Of a stretch of 64,000 nt of DNA, positions 12,967 through 26,895 are shown piece after piece. The stretch covers positions 2,110,436-2,174,435 of the forward strand of contig VYZI01000127.1 of NCBI GenBank assembly GCA_013397695.1. Direction: 5' to 3'. How positions within the stretch are numbered: the stretch's first letter is position 1; each line of letters begins with the position of its first letter. This stretch comes from Centropus unirufus (Eukaryota; Chordata; Aves; Cuculiformes; Centropidae). The notes below the pieces were generated by a model. That model had not been told where the DNA came from. It did not search any database and saw only the letters and a list, made by a program, of their open reading frames with translations. Position numbers and translations under genes: made by a program.

Positions 12967-15900
12967 GTCTCCATACCATTCACCTTGCTCTCAGTGCCCC
13001 AGAAACTACCCCACCAAAAATACTTTTGCATAAAATATATCCTTGCAAAAAATTTTCGCCATCAAACCAGTCTGTGATATGAAATAAAAACAGACATTAA
13101 AATGTTCAAACCAGCTCTCCACTGCAGGTTTAACTGGCTGCAGGAGCAGGATCTGCTTTATATTTCTCAAGTTTTAAACACTTTTTTCAATTCTTTGACT
13201 GAAAAATGCAGAATATTTGAGCACTAAAAAAGCACTTGGCACTGTGGACATTTGGACACAGCGTAAAAGCACCTGACCCAAGGAAATGCTTTTCAAAAGA
13301 AACCTTTTTTGGTAAAAAATGCTGTTTTGTTGAAAACCAAATGGCTTTGCAGAAGCACATTGGCATTGACCAGCGCTGTTTTGAGTCCAAGAGGGAATTT
13401 TTGCTGGAGAAATGCTGTGACCCCAGAAAAGCCTGACAATTATCACATAATCTCCTGCCTCAGCCTCAGCAGACAGGAACTCAGAGCAGACAGGATCCCA
13501 CTTCTTGTGGTCCTGGTAAGGAGAGCAATCGCTTGGGAAAAATTTCTTTGGCCCTCTTGTGTTTCTTTATTAAAAGTTCCAAACAAACTTATGTTTTGAG
13601 CTAGATTACTACAAAAAGCAATTAAAATCCCTTATGTTTTCCCAAAACTGAGTTATTTTCATTGCAAAATATGAACCATCATCTCTAGGAAAGGTCCTGG
13701 TTTCCCACAACAGCCAATGACTGTGGCAGCAATGACCCAGCATGTTCACACTTGCTCACAACAGCTTTTTGAAGCAGAAGCCAGTATCTTGAGGCAAAAA
13801 GTAAGACCTTTGAAATTTCCTTAGCAAAAATACACTCTGTTTCCACTGCTGGAGGCACGTTTCCAGTCCCAGCATGACTGTGTCAGCTTCATTTATCTCG
13901 TATACCTTTATCAAGTCATTCTTCAATAGCCTGTAGGGGAAATGGGGCCTCCCTTACTATCTGTCAGGTTGTTGACAGCAAAACAAGATCTGTTTCCTTT
14001 GGGTCTGTGATGTTTTGATTGGGTTCTTCTTAACTATCATGCATCAGTCAAAGAGACAGCCTCAAATGTGATGTTTCAGCAATTCAGTGCAATAAATTAA
14101 ACACTCACCCTGAAGTTGAAATTGGCCCTGTGGATCTGGGAAGGATATGCTAGCTTGTTTGTCCCCTGCCAAGGCAACAAAAAAAGAGCTTTGAGGGGAT
14201 TTATGGTCAAACTTCTGAATGTTTTTCTGCCATTTGGTTTTAGGTTGGTGAAATTATTTTGAAAAGATAACACAGACACACCTGTCAACTAAGTGCTATC
14301 AAAAATGCTACACACTGGATTTCTGAAGGAGTTCTTGCTTCATGGTGCACAGAGGCATCTTGGGAAGATAATGGCACCTCATTCTGGTCCAAGTCTGTGA
14401 GCAGCTGTCAGTGCAAGGAGAATAAACTTGAGCTTCGTGCACACAGTGGCATTCCTGCAGGCCATTAGCAGTGGCACTTGCTCTATGCATATCTGCAAAG
14501 AATATGGAATTGCAAAGTGATGACATTTATCCTAGATGTTTCCTCCTGGAATTGTATAAGATGCCTTACATTTTCTGCCATGACATAGCTGATAGTCAAA
14601 TAACTTAGTCCTCTTCATATGTTTTCTTAAGTGGATAGGCTGCTCATAAAAGACTGATTTAATTCAGTTTTGAAGCACCTGCGTTCTCTGAAGAATGAAA
14701 AGAATAACCTGGTTAACCTATTGCTGCTGCCATAGTTGCTATCTCTGTTTCTATTATTATTATTACTATTACTTTTTATTTATAAAGGTACTGCCAGGCA
14801 AGAAAGTTTCCTTGTTCTGATCACTGATTCCAGAGAGGACACTGTCTAAATAGATAATGCTGAAGAGATGAGTTAAATGCACAAGCAGATTAAGTATTGG
14901 GATGGCAGCCAGCGTCACACCAGTCTCACAGTGTGACAGATGTCAGGTTTTTAGGGGGAAGGCGGGGAACTACCTTCAAGGGGTTTAGTTGAAGTGGAGG
15001 AGAGGTTATGAGATAGAGAAGTCACTAAGATTTGCGCTGTTAGGCTGTTACTCACACAGCCCCTATTTCCAATGTGATGGATGCCAATTTTAATGTGAGA
15101 AAATGTAGAAACCTCTTCCAAACCAAGCAAAACTCGTTGAACTGAAATCTGTCAAATGATAGCATCAGAGGAGATAAATCAAAAGTTTTCGTATGAAAAA
15201 GAGCATCACAAAAATAAAAAACCAAACAGATCATTTCTTATCCTTTTATGTCATCCATTCCTTCGCTATCAGGCACTGTTGAGGCACTGTGTCAGAGAAA
15301 TTACTGGGAGCATCTGGAAAAAGCATCTCCTTGTATTTACTAGCTGGTTCTTTTGTCTGGGTTCATTATCACTGATATAGAAGTGGTGTTCCAGAAATAC
15401 TTCTCTGTAGCAAATCTCACCATTTCCTCATGGCTTGACTTCACAGCCCTTGGATGTGCACATTCCCTCCCTGCCCTGCTGGAACAAGCTTGGTGACACT
15501 CACTTGAGGTCTTGGGCCTCGATTACCAGACAAATTATTGTTTTCAGAAAGAGATAGGAATGTGAACTTTCAGCAGGGAGCCCTTCAGTATGAAAAGAGG
15601 GCAATCCAGTCTTATGTGTCAAGATCTAACGGATCAGATAATCCCATAGCCAAATGCATGTCAGCACCAGCTGAAGACATTTTAACACGCCTTTATACTC
15701 AGTGGGCTATGACTTCATTAGGGCTATCCAACAGCAACCACACTACAGCTTTGTGGTGGGTTAATGGTGTCATGCAGATAAAACCCCCAGTATCTGGAAA
15801 TTAGCTCAGTTTCTCTAGCAGAGTAACTGTCTGCAAAACCCACCTGGAAAGCAGCCAGTTACATGTCTGCTCTACTGTGCCTTCCACTGCTCCGTGCTTG

Positions 15901-18430
15901 ACTTCTGTAAAAGGGGGACAAGCTGCCAATAGTTCAGAGGCTTGCCTAGTGACACCAGTGCAACCATCCTGCATCAGCAGCAGAACGTGGGATGGATCCC
16001 ATCACATTGACAGAGAAGCCAGTCAATTATTTCAGCTGGTCCATTAGAAACACCCCTGAAGTTCATGGGATTTTTTCCATAAAAGTTTATGCTATTTGAT
16101 GGAGCTCAAGTAGAGAGGGGCTGTATAGGCAATTACTTGTACATGGCACATGGCAGAGAGGAGGGGGTGATGTACTACCGTACTTCTTTAATCCTTTTTA
16201 CTTACCAGGTCCTGAGCTCCAGGCTAATTTTTTCCCAGTATTTCAAGTGCCTAAAGCTAAAGAATATGAGAGAAAGAGAGATTAACTCTACATTTCTGTA
16301 ATTTCCCCCCTGGGTAGAGCATATATTTATTTAGGAGAAGAGCTGCCTTTTCTTAGTTTCCCATATGACAATTGTCTGTTTAGTCTTATCGTGGAGTGAC
16401 TCATAAGATGGGTCAAAAGGTGAAGAGAAACTTTATGGTAACCTCTTCAGAACCCTCTTGTAGACTGTTTTCTTTGGACTCTCTGCTTTTATTTGTAACC
16501 ACTGGGCAATTTCCCCCCAGATCTCAATTTTCCACCCTTCCCTTTTTTAATTGAAAACTTCGTAAAGTTAAGGTTCCTTTTGTACCAAAATCCCCCCCGT
16601 TTTCTGTCTTGCATATCATGTGCATTCAACCAGCCTCTCTCAGGCCATATCCTCAGCTACTGAAAAATGATAGAACTCTATTGCCTCCACAGAGAGGCTG
16701 CTGCCCTGCCCCAAGGGAAGGCAAGTGCCCTAGCATGGCTGATGATGGGCTGTATGGAGCCCCCTGAGGCTCCTACCCTACCTGGGGGAGGGATGTTTCC
16801 TAACTGCCTCCCAGCACAAATTCACTCTTGTTTGAAACAGCATATTCTGATACCCTGAAATACTTCTTGGCCTGGTTTTGTGCTGGAGAGGCTTGTAGTT
16901 AAGAACAGAGCCTCTCAAGCAATGTTCATAAGAAAGATGCCAAAAGCATCCCAGCAATACCTTTGCCGCCATTTCCTCCTCAGACACAAGTAACATCTCG
17001 CCCAGCCATCCAGTCACCAAATACAGATCTCAGAATCAAAGTGCTCACCCAGATCTCTCTGCACATCCTTTCACTACATGGGATTGACCACTAGCCCTTC
17101 CACGTTAGCAACCGTGATTCTGAATCATCGCTGCTGACAGCAGGTAACTAACTACCCAGCAGGTCAGTCACCCCCAGCTCCCAGGCTCCCAAGTCCCTAG
17201 GCAAGTCAGTACTCTTCAGCACATCCTTCGGTATGTATTTGATTCTCAATGTGGTTTAAAACTGATTAAAACTAATGGGACTGAGCACGTGGATATCCTT
17301 CAACTTATGCTTCAGCGCTTCACTAATGGATTTAAACCAGCATACAATTATTTCGTTGCAAAGAGACTTGTGAAGACCAGTCTAGCAGGGCACTTTTATT
17401 TATCATTCAAATACTAGGAGTTGATCTTAGTCGTATGGAAGTGTATCTATCTGCTGCAATGGACACATACCAAACGGAGAGACAGAAGAGCAGAGAAAGT
17501 AAATTGCCTAGCATTTTTCATTTATCAGTGACCAAGCACATACAGATGCTTGGGGGATGAGCCTGGAAAGTGCAGAAAGAACAGGCACACAGAGTAAAAT
17601 GGAAACAGTCTTTGCTTTTACAGTTACTTAGAGAAGTATCATCTCAGCGTTAGCAGCAGCAAACTTTTCCATTCCTCATCTGCTAGCATTCATTTTGATT
17701 TCTACAGTAGCGTACTATGGAAAATATGGGCTCGAGGAATCTTTGTTTTTTTCTTAACTCATTTGCTTCTCTTTTCACCCATAGAGGAAACGTGTCTGTT
17801 TCTGCAGTTTGTCCATTTTCAGTGCCTTGTTTTTCATCACTAAAGGAAAAAAAAAAAGAAAAGGAGTAAGAGGCAGTAGATTTTTTTCTACAGACCTAAT
17901 GTCTGAGTCATGGTCAGGAAGAGTGTAATGTACTTTGTTCCAAATGGCATCAGCATCGCATCTTTCCAGACAGGTTTTTTCTTGCAGCCAATTATGGGAA
18001 AAGTAGGATGTCACATAAAAATAAACAGCTAATACACTTTCCATACATAACTTCTCACTTCAAGCTACAGACAAATCTCCTACCAAGCTGCCCCTCTCTC
18101 ATGCTACTATAACATTTAAAAGTAATTTGTGGCAACTAAGCTATTTCTTGTAAATTCTTCAGGCCTTCATCATTTCAGGCCTTAGGTCAAGATGAACCTT
18201 AGGCCAAGATTAACCATGTTAGTGGTTAATCAGGACTACAAAAATCTTCATATCATACTCCTGCGTTTAGAGCCTTTCAGGAGTGAAACCTAAGTTGATT
18301 TCCAGCTAGGAAATACTTGCGAACAGAAACTGTTTCGGAGGACTCTTCCTCAAATGTTGACTTCTTAAGAGGACCCTCCTTTAGTAATATCTTTTCAGGA
18401 AGAATATAATCAACTACTCTATATTTTCAG
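12967..18430. other. Non-coding stretch, no gene recognised
   Basis: Open frames reach only 96 codons and none is recognisable. There is a short TTA-type run at about 14750-14775. A segment near 15900-15960 faintly recalls an ancient SINE but is too decayed to call. No RNA gene was seen. Confidence 0.55.
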
Positions 18431-18606
18431 CAACTAGGTGCCATCGACCCAGATGTTTTTCTCAGAAGTATGAAAAGACACAATGTCTGTTCAAAGTCTG
18501 TTGAACAAATGTTGATAAAGACCATGAGAAGACATCAAATGGAAAACAAGTTTCTCCCCTGTGATCATCGACTTTGCCTTCATTGCTGTTACTTTCACCA
18601 TCAGAG

Positions 18607-21036
18607 GTAATGTGAGATGACCATTTAATCTGTTAGAGAAGTCTGGTACCTGAATGCTAAACCCTTTGTTGCACCTTTGAAAGATGGTTTGAAGAAATGG
18701 TTAGAGAGGTCTTGCAAAAATTATGCAAAAAGTCCATGCGCATAGATTAGTGAAGCCCTTGGCACCAGAAAATCAAATTAACAAATCCTGTTAGTTTGAG
18801 CTACATGATCTAAAGAGACCGGTTTAACTATGCAGTGCATTGCTGTAAAAGACAATAACAAAAACAGTGTTAGAGATCAGGAATTTTAATTTTTTTTTAT
18901 AAACAAACTGGTTTCTCTTGGATAAAGACAGAGAGATTTTAGAAACTAGGTAAGTGTGAATCTCAGTGCTTTTTTTCAATTGAGAAGGGTTCAGGGAGTA
19001 TGCATACTATAGAAACCAAAAGAAAATACATTCAAATGAAAATAACTAATGCCTAAATTCCTAACTGCTTCGGATATTTTGAGCTGCATATATCTAGACT
19101 GCAGCTCCTAAGGAAAAAGCTAGGTACAAAACAGGGACAGGAGCTCCTATCTTTAAACGTGTATTTCTGAGGGCTGCCCCCTCCTAAAACACTGTGTTCC
19201 ATGATGTGCTGCATGTCAGAAGGAAAAGAAAGGCAGAATGAAGCAACAATAAAGCATTTTTCAATTAGCAAGTAATTACATCTCTGGCAGCACACAGCAA
19301 AAAGCTGATATTTGGACAAGCTGAGCAGTATGCTGAAGGAACAGTGTCCTGTGGTGAGATAGGATGCTGATCCGTGCTCCTGTCCTGCAGACATGCTGCA
19401 GCAGCACAGTCCTGCCCTTTCCGTCTCTGCAGTGGACCTCTTGAGACTAATACTCCTGAAATACTGAGCATCCACACTTCAGTTTACAGCATAGTTGCGG
19501 GAAAGAATACCATGTCAGCAAACTCAATGCATGACCCACCAATCCTGGTCAGATGAGCGTTGCCACTGTCTGTATCACCCAGGACCTGCACAGAGCTCAC
19601 TGTGAATCCTGCATTTATGTGCTTGCCTGTCCAGGTCTCTCTTATAAAGAGATAGAGAGAAAAAGGGGAGGAAACAAGCTCGGGTGTTTGTGTAGCTAGG
19701 AGAAATAACATCCATCCCCACGGATGGGATTCATCTCACAAGATGACAGGGAGAAAGTTACTCTAAGAGACTTGGGACTAAGGGTCTCGATGTAATTTTG
19801 AAGACTGGTGCTGTCTTGGACAGTACAAAGTCCCTTTTAACCGTACATGCTACACTCAGCTCCTCACTCATGAATTTAGAATCCTTATGTTCCCACTCTG
19901 ATGTCCTCATTGCTGTCCATTGAAAGGGCAAGGGCTGATGACGGGATGGCATACCTGCACACTTGGAGCCCCTCCTAGTGTTACATCCACTGGGGAGCAG
20001 GGATAACCTGCCTGCGCTTCAGCCCCATCACGGATCTCCCCTTGCCTGCCACGGACTGTGGCTGCACTGTGCTTGGGGCTGGAAACAGGCTTTGGGGACA
20101 GCCAGATGTGACCCGCGTGCCCAGTGTCACCCTCAGGTGAGGCTTTTAGCCTCTTCTCTCATGCAAACAACTACTGTTTGCAGCACCAGAAGAGCCAGAG
20201 GACAGTCCTGGCATCCTTTACCAGCTGAGGCTCCAGCTAACAGCGTTTACAGTTAAGAACAACAGTTAAGGATACCAGAAATTACACTTTATCTGTTACA
20301 CATGTCTTTCCACTAAAATACTTGCACAGCACCATATATGTGGTCATTAAAATAATCATCTGAATGCCTACACATTTCCCAAACCAGCGCGTAAATTCCA
20401 AAATGCTGTATAAACATACTTCATACAGCACTTGTGGGTGACAGGCAAATTCTTCTCATAACAACGGGCCTGTTGTTTCCTGAGTAAGGAATATATGCCA
20501 GAGGGAAGCAGCGAAAAAAGAGATGTTAGAAAAACCTAAGTGCAAACGGGGTGGGGAAAGCATGAAGAGTGAATAAAAGGTTCAGGACTGCAGTTGTAAT
20601 AGAACTGACATTTAACTCAACAAATAAGACTGACAGGCAATGTTAAGCTAGCGCAGAAATTTATCAAACAGCTTCAGAATGATTCCTTGAACAGCTAATC
20701 AAGACTACAGTTCTGTAGAGTTCTTTGGTCCCCTAGCGTTGCCCCTGCTTGCTCATAGCCCAACACTGAGCTTTCACTTGGAATTGTAGGTTGGGATGGA
20801 ATTCCTGACTGATGCTGGATTTAGTCAAAAGCTCCAAGAACACCAGTGTTGAAGGAGATGGAACCTCATCAAGCTATGAAGCAGGGGCTGTTTCTGTTTT
20901 TTCTGAAGAAAAAGGGTTATTCATGATTTTGATAATGGCTTCAGTAAAAATATTGGAATAACCTTCCTTGTAAACCTTGGATGCTTTGGATGCCTTAAGA
21001 AAAACCGTTTTCAGGTCCTTTAAATAACTTTATTCC
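18607..21036. other. Non-coding stretch, locally GC-richer
   Basis: A 140-codon minus-strand frame (19053-19475) overlaps other frames and resembles no protein. The part from about 19950 to 20230 is richer in G+C than its surroundings but has few CpG dinucleotides and no promoter-like structure that I can see. Confidence 0.5.
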
Positions 21037-21141
21037 TTGTTTTGTTTTTGTTTTTGTTTTTGTTTTTGTTTTTGTTTTTGTTTTTGTTTTTGTTTTTGTT
21101 TTTGTTTTTGTTTTTGTTTTTGTTTTTTGTTTTTGTTTTTT
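21037..21141. repeat. (TTTTTG)n microsatellite, about 17 units
   Basis: About 105 bp of almost uninterrupted TTTTTG hexamers on the plus strand (CAAAAA on the minus strand), with small phase slips near the right end. It produces the artificial Phe-Cys and Lys-Thr alternating frames seen on the two strands. It may have grown from an A-rich retroposon tail on the minus strand, but no recognisable element body lies to its right. Length polymorphism between individuals is likely. Confidence 0.95.
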
Positions 21142-24100
21142 CAAAAATGGGTGAAGTTTTTGATCCTTTCTAGAAATGTATTTTTTTATAGAGTGGGGAG
21201 AATTTTCCCAGTCCTGCAACCCCTTGTTACCTGGTGTGCCTTACTATCAAGTCTGGTTCCATACAAGTCCACAAAACTGTTCATAATCATAAATATTTAA
21301 AGTATCGACTTCCCAGGTTTTCTGGGAGGGGTCTTACACCCCTGTATGGATCACAGCTGGTCTAAGGCAACCTGGTCTCTCTAACCACACAGGTGTGATT
21401 GATTGTTCATTCAATGAACAACAGAAATCTCTTGTGTCAGAAGGTTCCCCAAAGTGAATAAAAGAATATTTTTTTTTTTCATTTTGCTTGGTCAGTAAAA
21501 CAGAGCATGCAGCACTAATTTTAATTCATGGTGGTTCTCATCCACATAGTTAGGAACACACTTCCCTGGAACTCCATGTTCTGCACAGCCCAGTTTACTT
21601 TTTCATAATCACTCACACTGCTATTTGTGCATGAATGGGAAAAATGTGGGAGCCCCAAGGGGGGCAAAAGTACAGTTCTGAGTTTCCAGGGATCCCAAGA
21701 AACTGCTGTGGACCACAAGGCAAACACCTTTGCCTTCCTCCAAAGGCCTCACGTAGCTGCATTTGTGCTCACTATTGTTCCCACCTCTCCCGCTACCTCT
21801 GGGACACGGTGATGGTTTGACACGTGTGTGACCAATGAGCAGAAAGGCGTCTTTGACTCAGATAAAAGCCAGGTCCATGAGGAGCTGCTTGGTTGGGGGG
21901 TTCAGCTCTTCCCTTCCTCATGGTACCCAGCTCCCCAGACCTTGTTCCCAGAGCACTGCAGGACTGGGACAACCCTGCTCCCCACAAAGGATAGGACAAG
22001 GCTACAACCCTGCTTGGGTCATGAGCTGGAGCTCTGCAAGCCCTGTGCAGATTTTCCTGCCTCAGAGGGAGCTGGGCAGTGGCTGTGCTTGGTTTGGCAC
22101 CAGAGCACGTGCATGATCCTGCCATCTGCCCCTGGACTTCTCCAGGTCTGGCACCATGAAATCATTTCTGCTGGGCTGCCAGAGGAGACCAGTGTTACCT
22201 TCACACAAATGTGGACAGAGAACATAATTTACGATGCACTTTTCATGCGTCACGGTGTGCTTTTGTGTCCAACAATTTAGAAAGCCAGCAGAGCAGAAGG
22301 GCTGCAGTATAGGAAACACAGACGACTAAGAGACTTAAGAGTTTTCAGCTCACATTTTCATGGCTGTGATCTCTTCCTCTAAGACGCAGGCACACAACTG
22401 TAACACTTGGGGCACTACTAAACTAAAAACTTGACAGATTGTTGACAAAAAAACACCAACAACAACAAAGAGGGAGTGATCAGTTCTTAATGATTTAGTA
22501 CAATTAAGAGACAACCCCGGCTTATTTTTCATCCTGGTGGACATACTGAGAACATTTACTAACAGTTTCACATGCCTGAAAATCAGGAAATGTTTACAGA
22601 GACCAGCTTTTGAACCACATACTTCTTTTTCATAACAACATTAGTATCGATCCCCAGGTGATTACTCCAGCTTTAGTTCATGTTCCCACACTGGATTTGG
22701 ATAACATGTAGGAGTCATGACCTGAATTTGTAAAATTTACACAGATGCTAGCAATGAAAATTTTCCATCCGTGTCCCTTTTCACACCAGAGACTCCCTGA
22801 TGACCAGCAAGACAGTGACCCACGGCTCCAGCCCACTCAGCAAGACCAGGTGCACTGAAGGAGCTGCCTCTCCCACATGCACATCTCACGGTCCCACTTT
22901 CAGAATTCTTTTCTCAGCTACAGCAAAGATCCTCGTGCATTGTTTTGAAGACTGAGCTGCGTGGCTCCTGTGGTCCCACTGAGGGGAGAGAGATCATCCT
23001 AGGGAGAGTGCTTATGGTCCACACCACACAAAAGGGCTGGAAAAGTCCCCAAGAAGTGATAGGGCCCCATGAGAATCCCTGCAGGGATATGTGGCTGAGA
23101 GGCCTTCCCACAGGCAAACCTGGGAGGCAGCCTGGCCCCGCAAGGCAGGAGAAGAAGTGAGGGAGGCAAATCAAGTGAGGGAAAGGGAGAGCAGCAGAAG
23201 AAAGCTGAGCTGTGTCTGGCCAGGGGAGTCAAGCAAGGACAAGGTGACATGTGGTGGGCAGTGCACAAAGTAGGATAAAACAGTATCTCCTTGCTGGAGG
23301 TCATGAGCAGGGGTGCTCCCCCACTAACTGCATTTCCTCATGTTCCCAACACAGAGGATGAAGTGTGAGGGGGCACTGGCCCTAGGGTCACTTTTTTGCC
23401 TCTGCCATTATCTGCAGATCTTGGAAACTTGGATCTGCCCTGCATGCCTGCAGACATTCCTAGTAAAACTTTCTGCCGTTGGTGATGCCTTCTGGAATTA
23501 TAGACTTAGTGCCTGGGGATACGGTGGGAACTGTAAAAGTTGTGGAGCTCTCCTGGTACATTAATGCAAGCTCCAGTCACCAGCCCAGCATGTGCATGTA
23601 GGTCATTGCACTGGAACCTCGGTGTTTTGGCAAGCAAGAGTGAACAGCCAAAACCAGTAAGCAAATCTTGGCTCTTTTCCCAGCTCTTACATCCTGCAGG
23701 CGTCCTACTGCCTTTGCGCAGCAGGATACTGCTGTCAGGGAAGCAGTTTGTTCACAAGTCTGCCCACAAACTCCACAGATCAGCCTTGATTGGTCTGACC
23801 TCTGATCCCTATGAACATCCTGCCAGTCTCAGGGACTATTTGGATCACAAAACCCTCATCCACAAAACCGTACTGCGGTTGCCTTCCAGAATTGCACCAG
23901 CACTTTTATCTCCTGACATACTCAGGTGCACCTTTCTCGGGTGGATCACTCCCTTCCCAGTTGGCTGCGGGGAGGTCAGAGATTTGTTCTCCAGTTCTCA
24001 GTCTGAGCCTGGAAACAAGTAGAGGAAAACAAAAACTAATGTCAATTACTTTCAAACGGTTCAGATCAGAAAATCAGTGAACGAAAACTGAAAGCTTCTC

Positions 24101-26794
24101 TACTGCTCCTTCTGCTGCTACTTAAAGGCATCGGGGCAGACAATCCCAGTGCTTTGCTCAGCCTCAGAAAAAGTACCAGTTGGAAGAATGTGAAGGTAGT
24201 GATGATTCCCAAGCAGGATGCAGCTTCAGAAGGATAAGCCTCAAAACCCTTAGGCTGTAATGGTAAGGATTTGCAACCGCCACTAGAGCTTTGGAAAAGG
24301 AGTCCTGCAATGGTGTTGGTGTCAAACCAAACCTTGCACTTAGCAGAGGTGAAGGTTGCTGGGTTTTACACTGTGTCATCTTATCACAGGTGAAAGTGAA
24401 GTCCGGTGCAATGTCATTAGATGTAGCAGGCTCTTCCAGCTGCCATTCAAGCATGGCTGAATATCCTAAGGATGCAACCCTGATGGGCTGCAACCTGATT
24501 TTCTAAGCTGTGATGTGACTAGATGTCAGCTTTAGAGCATGTATGGAGATAAGGAAAGCAAAGGATGCAGGCCATACAAAACACTAAGGGGTCATGACTT
24601 TCCAGAGACTGACACCACACCATGTACCTAAGTTTAAGGAGGATATCAAATACCACCCTATCAGGATGGTATGACTTCATTATTTTCAAATACTGTTGAG
24701 GATAATGAAACAGGAAGAACAGAGTTGAGGAGCGGTTTGTAGAAAATAACCGTGTTTGTCTCTCCTTTCTGTCTGCCTCTCCATGTTTCTGTGGGTAGGA
24801 CTAAGAATTTGAGGACCTTTGTTCTCATTCATGCACCAGATTTTTCTCTGAAGTGTCTCTTCCAGAGTGAAGGTTACTCACAAGGATAAAGGAAACAGTG
24901 ACAGACAGGACTTCTGATTTCTGGTCTTGTGCTAAAAGATGGGTCATTTTCCTTTTTGCATGATTTCCGTTTCACGTTACAGGCAGTTATTTGATGACAG
25001 CACAGTTTCAGTGTGTTGTCCCTTTCTGGAAAATGGATGAATAGAAACAAATGCCATACTCAGTCCCTTACAGTACATGATATACAGCAATGAGCATCAT
25101 AAGCAGAAACATCTGTAACTCCAAAAGCTCATAACTCAGAGTCCTATCACTAGCTTTATCTTGTACCTACAGTGAATGATGACAAAAATAAAAATACCCT
25201 GCTTTTTACACTGCAAATGAACTCCACCTAAATGATCTCATGTTCAGGTTCTCTTTGCAGCATTATTTTAAAGATCATGAGGGCAAAGTAAAACTGACAC
25301 CCAAATCATCTGTTCATTAGAATTTCAACTCTCTTGCACTAATCTCCTCACACATAGGAAAATTATGCAGCTGTCTGTCTGAATACATGAACGTAGGGGA
25401 ACTCAAACATGCAAGGATTTATATTCTTTCTGCTGCCAAAAAATTCCTGTGCGCATCACCTAATCAAATCTTATCCTTCCCTGCAACAGAAAAACTACCT
25501 ATCTGGGAGATCATCGGATTTACATGGACCCAACTTCATGACAACAATTTATCTTTTGCTAATAACACCTTTTTGGGATTCCAACATGTTAAACTATAAT
25601 AAAGCAATTTTAGATGACAGTAAGATATTGGTCCTTCAGCCAGAATTAACAGAAACAAAGATTGAGGCAATAAAAATGCCTTTTACTGACAAAATGTATG
25701 AAAAACATAATGAAAAATGGATATGACTGCCACATCACCAGCAAGATAACTGCCAAACCTGCCTATGATTTGTCCAGAATCCTGTCATGTCTACTTAAAA
25801 ATAGCAAAGGGATTGCATTACAGTGATATTCTAAGTTCTGAAATTCATTACAATGAAAAAGCCCTTCCAATAGCAACAAGTAAGCCACTCACTACCACAG
25901 GTCCCAGGACTTTATCTCGGAAACTGTTGCTAGAGCAAAGAGGAAACTCTTTCTTGCCTTCCAGAGGCTCATGTAACATCCCCAGTGGCAACCAAGGGTT
26001 AAAAAGACAGACATTTATGCCTCAAGTTTAGAGGCCAAAAATTACTTCACATTCTTGGAAGTAAACTAATTGCCAGATGATATGAGAGTAGATCCATGTG
26101 TAAAAACACAGTACAGAAGCATTCCTATCAATGAAGGGTTGTACAGTCAAAGCACCCAGATTGCCCAAGGTTCCTGCAGGACCTACCAAAACATTCGGCT
26201 CACCCAGTCCAGTCATCAAATTAGAGCTATTTGCAGACAGTATGAATGTAAATATGTTAACAACGGAGGTTCTTGCTTGGTGGGCAAGGCGATGATGGCT
26301 TTGGGTTCATTTCATTTTCATTTTGTTTCAATTTGTCTTCCTTCAGTTTTCAGCTTTCTATTCCTGCTATTTGATAAGATGAAATAGCTCTTCGTGGCTC
26401 TGGATTTTTTTCCCTCACAGGAATTCACAGGCTACGAGCAAGCTATTCTAAGATTTTCCCTTGTTGTTGAGTTGCGCTAAAATTGCCAAGCCTGAAAACC
26501 CTTGCAGCAAAAGATATGCCTCTGTACTTGACTGCCTCGTGTGTCCCTTTCCTCCAGGTACCTCAGTTTTGTGCGAACCTCTAAAAAATCTGCATGCCAT
26601 CTTTCAAGACAATTCCATTTGTCCAATGTCCTGAGACAACCTCTTTTTCTCTTCATTTGTCTCCAAACAAGTTTGAGCAAAGGAAGGGCACTGAGAAAAC
26701 ATTTGATTTGTCATTATAACCCTGATTTAGTGGCACCCACAGGGGCGCTAAATGAGATCAGGACACGTACAAAAGGAGATTTATTTTAGTTTCA
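21142..26794. other. Non-coding stretch, no gene recognised
   Basis: The longest frames are 150 and 160 codons (21828-22280 and 23540-24022, both plus), in locally GC-rich sequence where stops are scarcer. Neither has a recognisable domain, signal peptide or repeat. The minus-strand-dense frames around 22000-22300 and 22914-23304 are also anonymous. No RNA gene or transposon end was recognised. Confidence 0.5.
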
Positions 26795-26895
26795 TTTAGT
26801 GTTTCCCTTTGTTGAACTAGAGGGACCTCTCAGCCCATTCCCCAGCCTATGGAGGCCTCTCCATTTATCCGCACAGCCCTCTGGCACCAAAGGCA
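26795..26895 (-). mobile_element. Short old CR1 LINE fragment
   Basis: The plus strand shows, in the order expected of a reverse-complemented CR1 element, TTGTTGAACT, then CAGCCCATTCCCCAGCCTAT, then an AGG...CTCT segment, then GCACAGCCCTCTGG. These correspond to a well-known stretch of the CR1 body found scattered through bird and reptile genomes. Only about 100 bp is recognisable and it carries several substitutions, so it is an old 5'- and 3'-truncated piece with no coding potential. Recognition is from memory of the consensus; the boundaries are approximate. Confidence 0.6.

Noticed and set aside
15900..15965. Possible MIR-type SINE fragment (CTGTAAAAGGGGGACAA)
   Set aside because: Match limited to under 30 bases with no ordered flanking motifs.
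21037..21300. Phe-Cys repeat frame and antisense Lys-Thr repeat frame
   Set aside because: Direct translation of the TTTTTG microsatellite.
21828..22280. 150-codon plus-strand frame overlapping several minus-strand frames
   Set aside because: Open on both strands in GC-rich DNA with no protein-like motif; chance explains it.
23540..24022. 160-codon plus-strand frame
   Set aside because: Anonymous sequence, overlapped by another same-strand frame, no family resemblance and no exon-boundary support.
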